Below, piece after piece: positions 17,951 through 25,614 of a stretch of DNA of 28,040 nt. This DNA comes from an uncultured Clostridia bacterium (GTDB lineage: Bacteria; Bacillota; Clostridia; UBA1381), in assembly GCA_934463455.1 (NCBI GenBank), contig CAKSJU010000016.1:1-28040 (forward strand), given 5' to 3'. Position 1 is the stretch's first letter, and each line of letters starts with the position of its first letter. The position numbers and the translations under genes were made by a program. The notes under the pieces are model-generated. The model was not told where the DNA came from and searched no databases. It worked only from the letters and a program-made list of their open reading frames with translations.

Positions 17951-17979
17951 TTGACAATTGTTGTGCATAGTGTTATAAT
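17951..17979 (+). promoter_or_regulatory. Sigma-A promoter of the AraC-family regulator
   Basis: TTGACA (17951-17956), a 17-nt spacer and TATAAT (17974-17979) form a perfect consensus. The predicted start of transcription, near 17986, lies downstream of the ATG at 17983. This independently supports the translation start at 18013. The two divergent -35 boxes are 73 bp apart and embedded in a 10-bp inverted repeat (17872-17881 and 17947-17956). Confidence 0.85.
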
Positions 17980-18012
17980 ACAATGGTAAAATATAACCGG
18001 AGGCGATATAAC

Positions 18013-20457
18013 ATGTTTTTTTCGGAATACAGCTTTGAGCCGTTAAGCTTTTTTGAAGAAAAATACGACGAAAATTTCAAGCTTTTGTATATGAAAAGAA
18101 ATTCCGATAACGACCTTATTTTTAATTTGGATACCGAAATGATGCACCCGCTTCTTACCTCAATCGAATATGCGGTCATGCTGCTTTCTTCCGAAAACGA
18201 TACCGAACGCGCATGCGATATAATATCGGTATGCACCACGCTGCAGTACAAGGCTCTCGGCAACGACAGCTACGGACTTTTTCCTTACTACAGTGAAACT
18301 CACAACAAACCGATACATTCGGAAATTTATGCAAATACCGTTTCCTTTAAAATAGGTGTGCATCTTTTTTACATATTAAAAAATTATCGTGAAGCAATCC
18401 CGCCGCGCCTTGCGGACGAAGTGCATGCCGCACTGTACCGCTTGCTCTTCCAGCTTGCAAACTTTAACAACATAGACTACAGCGGCTCTTTTATGCAGTT
18501 TGTTCAGACATATCTGCTGCTTGCCGGAGGCGACCTTTTAAAGGACGAAAATTTCTTTCACAGCGGAACGACTTGCCTGAGATATTTGTGTGATAACATT
18601 CATTATCACGAAAATTACCACGAATATAATTCCTTTTACGAAATATCGATTATTTCGGAAATATTGAGCGAATTAAAAATACTCCTGATAGACAAAAAGG
18701 TAATTTCCATGATTGACGGGATATACAACATTCTCTGGGCAAATATATCGCAGAATTTCCACTCCGATTTTCTTATGCTTACCGGTCCGGTTTCGAACAC
18801 CTCCCGCATGGTTCCTCATTCGTATTTTTTGTATTTTTTATCCGCTGCAACTCAAATACCATTTGAATGTGAAGAATCAAGCGTTAAGCCGAAAATACTC
18901 TCGCGCTGTCCGAAAAAATACCTTTCGGGATTTTTCGGACCGATACAGAAAAAATTCATTCAGAATTTTGTTTCAAAGGGCAAATCCTACCCCGGCTACA
19001 GCCAGGCACGCATTGCTTCAAACTATATTTGCGAGGATTTTACCGTCGGAACCTTTAACAGCGAGGATTTCTTTTTTGAAACAACTCCGTTTAAAGGTTA
19101 TTTCCGTTCCTCGGGCAGCAAAAACCCTTACTCCTTTACGCTGGAGGTATTAAACGGAGGTCATTCCCTGCTCCTGGCGAATTTTCATTCCGTTCAGTAC
19201 AACAGCACGATTTTGGGTGCCGTGAATTTTTCCGACAACCGCGGAAACATTCACTATACCTACTCACCGAAAAACGGTATAATTCCGCTTAACGACTTTA
19301 AGATACGCTTTAAAATAAGCGGCGATGTCGGCAAGCTCGACATTGCAAAAAACGACTCCGAAATAATTGTCGGATTTAAAAATGTACATCTTCGTTTTAA
19401 AATCCCATATATAAAAATCGACAATCTGCCGATAGAATTTACGCTTACAAAAAACGAACATTCTCTGTATTACGACGCGCTTATCGGGCGCGGACTTCAT
19501 CATGATGTCAAGGTTTCCGAATTAAAGGAAGCAATATGTCAGTTTATTTTTCAAATAAAGCATGACGCCTTATTTGATGACTGCAAATGCTATTCCTACG
19601 GAGATAAATTCGTCGGTGAGCTTACCACCGATGAGTACAGTCTTAAAACCGAAACCGCATACAAGCCGTCGTCCTTTGAAAATATAATGTCAAACGACCG
19701 TCAATATATAAATAAAACAACGCTTGCGGACTATGTAACCTTTACGAATACAAAAGCGCGTCAATACCGCTTTATTGTTCAATCGCTGTCAAATGCAACG
19801 CTGCCCGATTTAACCGACAGCCGTGAATTTTCCGCAGAGCTTTCCTCTCTCGACACCGCACCGATAACAATGCTGAGCACAAAAATTCAAAAAATCCTCA
19901 GATTGCTTGCCCGTGAAAACTTTGCACTTAATATTTTCAAGCATTATTCGATACATATTATCACCGCTCTGTTTGAAAGAGTTAAGCACGAAAACTTTCA
20001 GTTTGAGCAATTGATAAATGCGAAATATTCCGAGATTTTCCGCAGGATAAGCTATCTGTCGGACAAAAAAAGAATAATCGTCCTCATTCGGGACATTACC
20101 GCCGAAATACAAAATGAATGTATAGAACTGAGACCGCACGCCCACAATCAATCGATTGTTTCGGACATTATTAAGATTATGGAAAAAAACTATGCCGATG
20201 CGAATTTGTCGCTTTCCTATCTGTCGGAAGAAACAGGACTCAGCGAGCCGTACATAAGCAAGCAGTTCAAAGCCGTTACCGGTATGAACTACATGAAATA
20301 TCTCACGAAAATGAGGATGGAAAAGGCGGCGGAGCTGCTGCTTTCGGGAGTCAGTGCGGAAACTGTTTCGGAAAAATGCGGCTATACAAATGTGTACACC
20401 TTTAAAAGAACGTTCAAGCAATACACCGGAAAAAGCGTAAGCAAATGGATGAAGTGA
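18013..20457 (+). CDS. AraC-family regulator with a long enzyme-fold-like N-terminal region
   Basis: The product is 814 residues. The ATG at 18013 is chosen because GGAGG (17999-18003) lies 9 nt upstream and because the promoter places transcription start after the ATG at 17983. Residues about 710-814 form a double helix-turn-helix AraC domain (LSYLSEETGLSEPYISKQF, then VSEKCGYTNVYTFKRTFKQY). The rest is unusual. Residues about 30-330 are helical with ENYHEYNSFY (about 198-207) and MLTGPVSNTSR (about 254-264), which recall alpha-toroid polysaccharide lyases or six-hairpin glycosidases. Residues about 350-560 are beta-rich (FTLEVLNGGHSLLLANFH). No transmembrane helix or response-regulator receiver is seen, so it should be cytoplasmic. 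It is divergent from the SLH-GH42 operon and probably its regulator, with the N-terminal part sensing an imported oligosaccharide (inference). Confidence 0.85.
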   Translation: MFFSEYSFEPLSFFEEKYDENFKLLYMKRNSDNDLIFNLDTEMMHPLLTSIEYAVMLLSSENDTERACDIISVCTTLQYKALGNDSYGLFPYYSETHNKPIHSEIYANTVSFKIGVHLFYILKNYREAIPPRLADEVHAALYRLLFQLANFNNIDYSGSFMQFVQTYLLLAGGDLLKDENFFHSGTTCLRYLCDNIHYHENYHEYNSFYEISIISEILSELKILLIDKKVISMIDGIYNILWANISQNFHSDFLMLTGPVSNTSRMVPHSYFLYFLSAATQIPFECEESSVKPKILSRCPKKYLSGFFGPIQKKFIQNFVSKGKSYPGYSQARIASNYICEDFTVGTFNSEDFFFETTPFKGYFRSSGSKNPYSFTLEVLNGGHSLLLANFHSVQYNSTILGAVNFSDNRGNIHYTYSPKNGIIPLNDFKIRFKISGDVGKLDIAKNDSEIIVGFKNVHLRFKIPYIKIDNLPIEFTLTKNEHSLYYDALIGRGLHHDVKVSELKEAICQFIFQIKHDALFDDCKCYSYGDKFVGELTTDEYSLKTETAYKPSSFENIMSNDRQYINKTTLADYVTFTNTKARQYRFIVQSLSNATLPDLTDSREFSAELSSLDTAPITMLSTKIQKILRLLARENFALNIFKHYSIHIITALFERVKHENFQFEQLINAKYSEIFRRISYLSDKKRIIVLIRDITAEIQNECIELRPHAHNQSIVSDIIKIMEKNYADANLSLSYLSEETGLSEPYISKQFKAVTGMNYMKYLTKMRMEKAAELLLSGVSAETVSEKCGYTNVYTFKRTFKQYTGKSVSKWMK

Positions 20458-20520
20458 TTTTTTATTTAATATTTATAATATTTTCTTGTCTGTAAATTAT
20501 ATTATTTGTGGAAAATTACA

Positions 20521-20560
20521 TGCAATATATTAAAAACAGTATATAAAGTTAATTATTGCA
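20521..20560. promoter_or_regulatory. Inverted repeat abutting a -35 box, candidate operator
   Basis: TGCAATATATTAA (20521-20533) and TTAATTATTGCA (20549-20560) form an imperfect inverted repeat with one bulged base. It ends 2 bp before the -35 box at 20563. That is where a class II-like activator such as an AraC protein would bind. The rest of the 185-nt gap after the regulator gene is AT-rich with no gene and no convincing terminator. Confidence 0.4.
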
Positions 20561-20562
20561 TA

Positions 20563-20591
20563 TTGACAACAGTTTATATAAATGATACAAT
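20563..20591 (+). promoter_or_regulatory. Sigma-A promoter of the solute-binding protein gene
   Basis: TTGACA (20563-20568), 17 nt, then TACAAT (20586-20591), one mismatch from consensus. Predicted transcription start is near 20598, giving a leader of about 45 nt. The -35 context ATATTGACA is the same as at the two divergent promoters upstream. Confidence 0.82.
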
Positions 20592-20642
20592 TGCCTTGAA
20601 GTTTAGACAAGAAAATCCCAACAAATCAAGGAGGAAAAAAAC

Positions 20643-22025
20643 ATGAACAGGAAAAAAATTATTGCGCTGTTTCTTGCAGCGGCAGCTTTAACGGGAATTG
20701 TTTCCGGATGCGGAAATTCTCAAAAGCAGGAAGACGGAAAAATCAACATCAGCATAGGTCTGTGGCCGGATAATACAAATCAAAAAGCGCTCGACACCGC
20801 AAACAAGCAAAAAGACGATTTTATGCTACAAAATCCCGACATTAACATTTTGCCGGATACATACAAATATGATACAAAAACCTTTACAATGAAAGCAAGT
20901 GCAAACCAGCTTCCGAACATGTTCAAGCCCTGGTTTACCGAAATTAAGCAAATTATAAAGCAAGGCTATGCCGCCGACATTACCGACGCAATGAAAAATC
21001 ACGGTTTCGACACCGCTTTAAACCCTCAGCTGATTGACCTTGTAACCGGTGACGACGGAAAAATTTACGGTGTTCCGACAGACGCATACATACTCGGACT
21101 TTATGTCAACAAAGACATTTTCAAGCAAGCGGGGCTTGTAAATTCGGACGACAGCGTAAAATTCCCCGATACATGGGAACAGCTTGCCGAATATGCGCAA
21201 ACAATTAAGGAGAAAACAGGAAAAGCAGGCTTTATCCTGCCCACAACCAACAACTGCGGCGGCTGGCAGTTTTTAAATATTGCATGGGGCTTCGGCGTTG
21301 AATTTTGCAAGCAGCGGGACGACGGAAGCTGGGAAGCGACCTTTGATACCCAAGAAGCAAGAGACGCTTTACAGTTTGTTAAGGATTTAAAATGGAAATA
21401 TAACGCGTTCCCCGACGATACCGTCATAAATCAGGACGATATGTATAAATATTTCGGCTCGGGGCAGGCGGCAATGATGATGAGAGAGCCTCCTTTCAGC
21501 GGTTACCAGTGGGGCTTGTCCAACGACGCTCTTGCATGTACAAAAATGCCGAAAGGAAAAGTGGGCAGATTTACACAAATGGGCGGCAACCTCTGGATGT
21601 TCTCCAAAAACTCCACTCCCGAACAGATTGATGCCGGCTTTAAATGGCTTGAATTTACCGGTTTCGCTCCGACGATGAACGCAGACCAGGAAAATCAATA
21701 CCGCACTTCGCAGCAGAATATTCTCGACAAGAACGGCGTAGTTATCGAAAGAGATGCCTACGATGTATGGACTATTCCCGAGACACTCGAAAAAAGACGC
21801 TCAATAAGAAGGGAATATTCCAATGTTGACTATAACGATTACAAAACCTACTTTGAAGCCGATGATGTTCAAGTTAAGCTTGAGCCGGCAGCATGCGCTC
21901 AGCAGCTTTACTCGATTATGGACGGCTGTATACAAGAGGTTATCACGAATAAGGACGCTGACATTGACAGCCTGATAAAAACAGCGTGTCAGGATTATCA
22001 GACCAATCATTTGGACAAGATGTAA
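20643..22025 (+). CDS. ABC transporter sugar-binding lipoprotein (family 1 solute-binding protein)
   Basis: The product is 460 residues. A lipoprotein signal ends in IVSGC with C23 as the lipidated cysteine, so it is tethered to the outer face of the membrane. The mature part has the family 1 layout: NMFKPWFTEI, then DGKIYGVPTDAYILGLYVNKD, a typical hinge segment of oligosaccharide-binding proteins, and many Trp/Tyr residues suited to sugar stacking. AAGGAGG (20628-20634) lies 8 nt before the ATG. It has its own promoter and its own terminator, and no permease or ATPase gene is adjacent, so it must use transporter parts encoded elsewhere. Position next to the AraC gene suggests uptake of the product released by the surface glycosidases (inference). 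Confidence 0.9.
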   Translation: MNRKKIIALFLAAAALTGIVSGCGNSQKQEDGKINISIGLWPDNTNQKALDTANKQKDDFMLQNPDINILPDTYKYDTKTFTMKASANQLPNMFKPWFTEIKQIIKQGYAADITDAMKNHGFDTALNPQLIDLVTGDDGKIYGVPTDAYILGLYVNKDIFKQAGLVNSDDSVKFPDTWEQLAEYAQTIKEKTGKAGFILPTTNNCGGWQFLNIAWGFGVEFCKQRDDGSWEATFDTQEARDALQFVKDLKWKYNAFPDDTVINQDDMYKYFGSGQAAMMMREPPFSGYQWGLSNDALACTKMPKGKVGRFTQMGGNLWMFSKNSTPEQIDAGFKWLEFTGFAPTMNADQENQYRTSQQNILDKNGVVIERDAYDVWTIPETLEKRRSIRREYSNVDYNDYKTYFEADDVQVKLEPAACAQQLYSIMDGCIQEVITNKDADIDSLIKTACQDYQTNHLDKM

Positions 22026-22040
22026 TTTACTTATTTAAAG

Positions 22041-22072
22041 AAGGCGGTGTACAAAAAGTACACCGCCTTTTT
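22041..22072 (+). terminator. Rho-independent terminator after the lipoprotein gene
   Basis: AAGGCGGTGTAC (22041-22052) pairs perfectly with 22058-22069 across a 5-nt A loop and is followed by a short T-run. It starts 15 nt after the stop codon. Confidence 0.92.
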
Positions 22073-22185
22073 CGGGGGATAGGAAAAAATGCTTCGGAAC
22101 GCTAAAACCAAACCCGACGGTGTCTGCCGAAGATAAGTACTCATAACACCGCCTGAAAAGGCATAATTTCGGCTCATTTCCGCGG

Positions 22186-22214
22186 TTGACAAAAACAGGC
22201 AATTATGATATAAT
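22186..22214 (+). promoter_or_regulatory. Sigma-A promoter of the MBOAT/SGNH-CE4 operon
   Basis: TTGACA (22186-22191), 17 nt, TATAAT (22209-22214): a perfect consensus. Transcription would start near 22221, about 33 nt before the ATG at 22254. The stretch from 22073 to 22185 holds no gene I can support, only small palindromes. Confidence 0.87.
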
Positions 22215-22253
22215 TTTTCTATATATTCAATTAGAACGAAAGAGTGTAAAAAA

Positions 22254-23654
22254 ATGATATTTTCATCATATAAATTTATATTTTTGTTTTTCCCGATAGT
22301 ATATTTGGGATACTTTTTATTTAAAAAAACAAACAAGGACGAAGCGGTAAAGCTCTGGTTGATTGCGGCATCGCTTTATTTTTACGGCAACGGCAATATA
22401 AAATTTCTGCCGATACTCGTATTTACGGCACTTTTTAATTTCGTAATAAGCCGCGGCATTGTAACAAGTGACAAAAAGCCGGTAAAAACCGTGCTTATGT
22501 CGCTCGGCATATTGGAAAATCTCGGTATGCTTTTTTATTTTAAATACCGAAATTTCTTTTTTCAAAACATAAACTGGGTATTCGGCAGCGACATTGCAAT
22601 GAAAAATATTATTTTGCCGCTCGGAATTTCTTTTTATACTTTTCAGATTTTGTCCTATGTTTTCGATTGCTGTAACGGAGACGCAAAAAAATACGGCTTT
22701 ACGGATTACATGCTTTTTGTAACATTTTTTCCGCAGCTGATAGTAGGTCCGGTTGTAACTCACGGCGAAATAATTCCTCAATTCAAAAAAGACAATCTTT
22801 TAAAAATAGATAAAAATAATATTCTTGCGGCGATAATGTACTTTTCAATCGGCTGCGCAAAAAAAATACTGCTTGCCGACCCGCTCATAGACTTTGCCGC
22901 AGCCTTTTACGGCGGAGACATGGAAATGAATTTTATAACCTCATGGACGGCGGTTTTGTCTTATACTTTCGCCTATTACTTCGACTTTTCGGGATATATA
23001 GACATGGCTCTCGGGCTGGGATTGTTTTTCAACATAAAGCTTCCGATAAACTTCAATTCTCCGTACAAAGCGCGCAATTTTGCCGATTTCTGGCGCAGGT
23101 GGAACATAACTATTTCCCGGTTTTTAAACGACAACATCTTTAAAAACATATTCAAATTCGGCGACGGAATGGCGAAACTTATTTTTGCCACTTTAATAAC
23201 ATTTATTGTTTCGGGAATATGGCACGGTGCCGGCTGGCACTACATTGCATGGGGAGTGGTAAACGGAATTTTTGTTTCGATTGCGAATGTCATGACGGTA
23301 AAGAGAAAAAAGCTTCCTTTCCCGCTCGCATGGGCGCTGACATTCTTTTTCTCGGTGCTTGTAAGAGTTTTATTCGACGCGACGGGGCTTTTTCAGGCAG
23401 CGGCGGTATACAAAACAATGTTTACCTTTAACGATGGGATTTTATACGGAATAAGGGCATTTGCCGCAGAAAATATCAAGGTATTATGCGTAATCGGAAT
23501 TTCCGCTTTCATATGCTTTTTCTGCAAAAACACGCAGGAAATGCTCGCGGATTTTAAACCAAAACCGATACATGCGGTTTTTTGCGGAGTAATACTGGCA
23601 GTTTCGCTTTTCTATATAGGAAGCGTTTCACAGTTTTTATATTTTCAATTCTGA
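22254..23654 (+). CDS. MBOAT family O-acyltransferase (AlgI/DltB-like)
   Basis: The product is 466 residues and a polytopic membrane protein with many hydrophobic segments from residue 5 onward. The AlgI-type signature is clear: FPQLIVGPVV, FDFSGYIDMALGLGL, FWRRWNITISRFL and IWHGAGWHYIAWG, with H324 in WHG as the invariant MBOAT histidine. This family moves acyl (usually acetyl) groups across the membrane for O-acylation of extracellular polymers. It normally works with an SGNH-type partner, which is the next gene, 20 nt downstream. The ribosome binding site before the ATG is weak (AAGAG). The polymer modified is not shown by the sequence; secondary cell-wall polysaccharide, teichoic acid or exopolysaccharide are all possible. 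Confidence 0.92.
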   Translation: MIFSSYKFIFLFFPIVYLGYFLFKKTNKDEAVKLWLIAASLYFYGNGNIKFLPILVFTALFNFVISRGIVTSDKKPVKTVLMSLGILENLGMLFYFKYRNFFFQNINWVFGSDIAMKNIILPLGISFYTFQILSYVFDCCNGDAKKYGFTDYMLFVTFFPQLIVGPVVTHGEIIPQFKKDNLLKIDKNNILAAIMYFSIGCAKKILLADPLIDFAAAFYGGDMEMNFITSWTAVLSYTFAYYFDFSGYIDMALGLGLFFNIKLPINFNSPYKARNFADFWRRWNITISRFLNDNIFKNIFKFGDGMAKLIFATLITFIVSGIWHGAGWHYIAWGVVNGIFVSIANVMTVKRKKLPFPLAWALTFFFSVLVRVLFDATGLFQAAAVYKTMFTFNDGILYGIRAFAAENIKVLCVIGISAFICFFCKNTQEMLADFKPKPIHAVFCGVILAVSLFYIGSVSQFLYFQF

Positions 23655-23674
23655 TAAATTAAGAGGTTTTTCAT

Positions 23675-25483
23675 ATGAGTTTTAAAAAATGGCTAATCGT
23701 ATTCTTTGCTTCACTTGCCGCGGTATGTCTTGTCATAATGGGATTTAATGCGGCAGTTGACCCGTTCGGAGTTTTCGGCGACAGAATTTTCAACGACTAC
23801 TCCTACGACATGACAATGAATCCGAGAATATCGAAAATTGAATATTTAAAAAAGAATCATTCGCGGTACGATTCCTATATAATCGGCTGTTCAAAAACCA
23901 GCTCTTATTCGGTTGAAAAGCTTAACCGATACTACGGCGATGCACATTTTTACAGCATGCTCATGTATGGCGGAGACATGTACGACATAGAGAAAACGGC
24001 GGAGTATATAATAAAGGAGTACAAGCCGAAAAACATCATAATAAATCTCGGGCTTGAAGAAACAACAGAATATAACACCGAGCCCGACCCTATAAAGCAA
24101 AATCTTCATCCTTTGGTTGAGGGTAAGCCGGTTTTACCTTTTTATTTCAAATATGCCGCACTCAACCCACAATATTCAATTGACAAGCTTAAAAACATAA
24201 AATCGCGGGATTATCTTATGACCGGCGAAAATATTTTTATTCCGGAAACGGGCGTTTACAACAAGCAGCTCCGGGACATCATGCCTATCGGCAGTGAGGA
24301 AGAGTATAAAGCGGCGAATGAGCCCGAATTTGCAACAGGCGATTTTTCCGAGCAAATGCAGAGCCTTGACAAATGCGTTGACGGCGTAAAAAAGATTTCC
24401 GATTTATGCAAAGAGCAAAACATCGATTTCAAGCTTATTCTTTCTCCTATTTACGAGGATGAGTTAAGGCATTATCCCGCCGACAAGCTGGAGGAGTTTT
24501 GGACAAAGCTTGCGGACGTTACCGATTTTTACGATTTCTCGGGATATACCTCTCCGATTGCCGGAGACAGCCGATACTACTACGACACCTACCACTTCCG
24601 CAACTGCGTGGGAGATATGGCTCTTGCGTTTATGTTCGGGGACAAAAACGTATATCTGCCCGAGGGCTTCGGTCATTATACAACCTCTGAAAACGCAAAA
24701 AAACGCGCGAAAGAAATTTTTGTATATAAGAAATTTAATACAGAAGAAGCAAAACTGCCAGTCCTTTTGTATCACAATGTAACAGCCGCTCCGTCGAGCG
24801 ATATGGATATTTCACCCAAAACCTTTGAGAAAAATATCCGGAATATTATCGACTCGGGATACACGCCGATTTCCGCCTCGGAGCTTGAAAATTATGTTTT
24901 ATCGGGCAAACCGCTCCCCGAAAAGCCGATAATGATAACCTTTGACGACGGTTATTATTCTAATTACGAATACGCATTTCCGATATTAAAAAAGTACGGC
25001 TGCAAAGCGGTCATATTCCCGATAGGCGTTACTTTCGGGAAAGACAGCTATAACGGTATAAAAATTCTGAAACACTTCAACGCGGAAGAAGCGAAGGAAA
25101 TGACAAACTCGGGTTTGGTTGAATTTGGCAGCCACACCTACGATATGCACCAATCGGAAAAAACAAATCAAAACCCGAGAATGGGCGCAAAAAAATATGA
25201 CGGTGAAACAGACAAAGAGTTTGCCGCAAGCTTTAAGGCAGATTTTGCGGAATATGAAAAAAATGTTCCGATAACGCTTGTCTCGGCTTACTCCTACCCG
25301 TACGGTAATCATTGCACCGTCTCGGATGTCTGCATAAGAGAGCTGGGAATTAATATCACTTTTACCACCGAAGAGGGGGAAAATACAATCGTTAAAGGAA
25401 TAGGGCAGACAATGTACAATTTGAAACGCTTCAGCCTGTCGGAGGACAATGCGGCAGAAAAACTCCGCAGTATATTGGGATAG
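23675..25483 (+). CDS. SGNH (AlgJ/DltD-like) domain fused to CE4 polysaccharide deacetylase
   Basis: The product is 602 residues. One N-terminal membrane helix (about 7-26) should leave the rest outside the cell. Residues about 30-340 are SGNH-like: GCSKTS places the candidate nucleophile at S73, and DTYH gives D304 and H307 as the remaining dyad, as in AlgJ/DltD-type partners of MBOAT proteins. Residues about 365-600 are a NodB/CE4 domain: LLYHNV, TFDDG with D424-D425, SHTYDMH with H487 and H492, and YSYPYG. The five-residue step between the two histidines resembles PgaB/IcaB-type poly-N-acetylglucosamine deacetylases. AAGAGG precedes the ATG. The fusion puts an acyl-transfer or esterase domain and a deacetylase on one chain, implying a polymer both O-acylated and N-deacetylated (inference). 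Confidence 0.88.
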   Translation: MSFKKWLIVFFASLAAVCLVIMGFNAAVDPFGVFGDRIFNDYSYDMTMNPRISKIEYLKKNHSRYDSYIIGCSKTSSYSVEKLNRYYGDAHFYSMLMYGGDMYDIEKTAEYIIKEYKPKNIIINLGLEETTEYNTEPDPIKQNLHPLVEGKPVLPFYFKYAALNPQYSIDKLKNIKSRDYLMTGENIFIPETGVYNKQLRDIMPIGSEEEYKAANEPEFATGDFSEQMQSLDKCVDGVKKISDLCKEQNIDFKLILSPIYEDELRHYPADKLEEFWTKLADVTDFYDFSGYTSPIAGDSRYYYDTYHFRNCVGDMALAFMFGDKNVYLPEGFGHYTTSENAKKRAKEIFVYKKFNTEEAKLPVLLYHNVTAAPSSDMDISPKTFEKNIRNIIDSGYTPISASELENYVLSGKPLPEKPIMITFDDGYYSNYEYAFPILKKYGCKAVIFPIGVTFGKDSYNGIKILKHFNAEEAKEMTNSGLVEFGSHTYDMHQSEKTNQNPRMGAKKYDGETDKEFAASFKADFAEYEKNVPITLVSAYSYPYGNHCTVSDVCIRELGINITFTTEEGENTIVKGIGQTMYNLKRFSLSEDNAAEKLRSILG

Positions 25484-25552
25484 CCAAAAGAAAGCAGCCC
25501 AACCATTGTACAAAATTCAAGATATATAAAATGTATCCGTGCTGAAAAAACA

Positions 25553-25600
25553 CCCGGAACGCAAAAGGCATCTTGCCATTTTGCGTTCCGGGCATTTTTT
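25553..25600. terminator. Bidirectional terminator between convergent genes
   Basis: The arm 25553-25570 (CCCGGAACGCAAAAGGCA) pairs with 25574-25592 with one bulged A and a 3-nt loop. TTTTTT follows on the + strand (25595-25600), and a T-run also follows on the - strand (A-run at 25545-25550). It serves the SGNH-CE4 gene on one side and the phosphohexomutase gene on the other. Confidence 0.9.
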
Positions 25601-25614
25601 GCAGCCTGTTCAAT

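Noticed and set aside
17983..18012. ATG at 17983 as start of the AraC regulator
   Set aside because: It falls between the -10 box and the predicted start of transcription, and no ribosome binding site precedes it. The ATG at 18013 has GGAGG 9 nt upstream.
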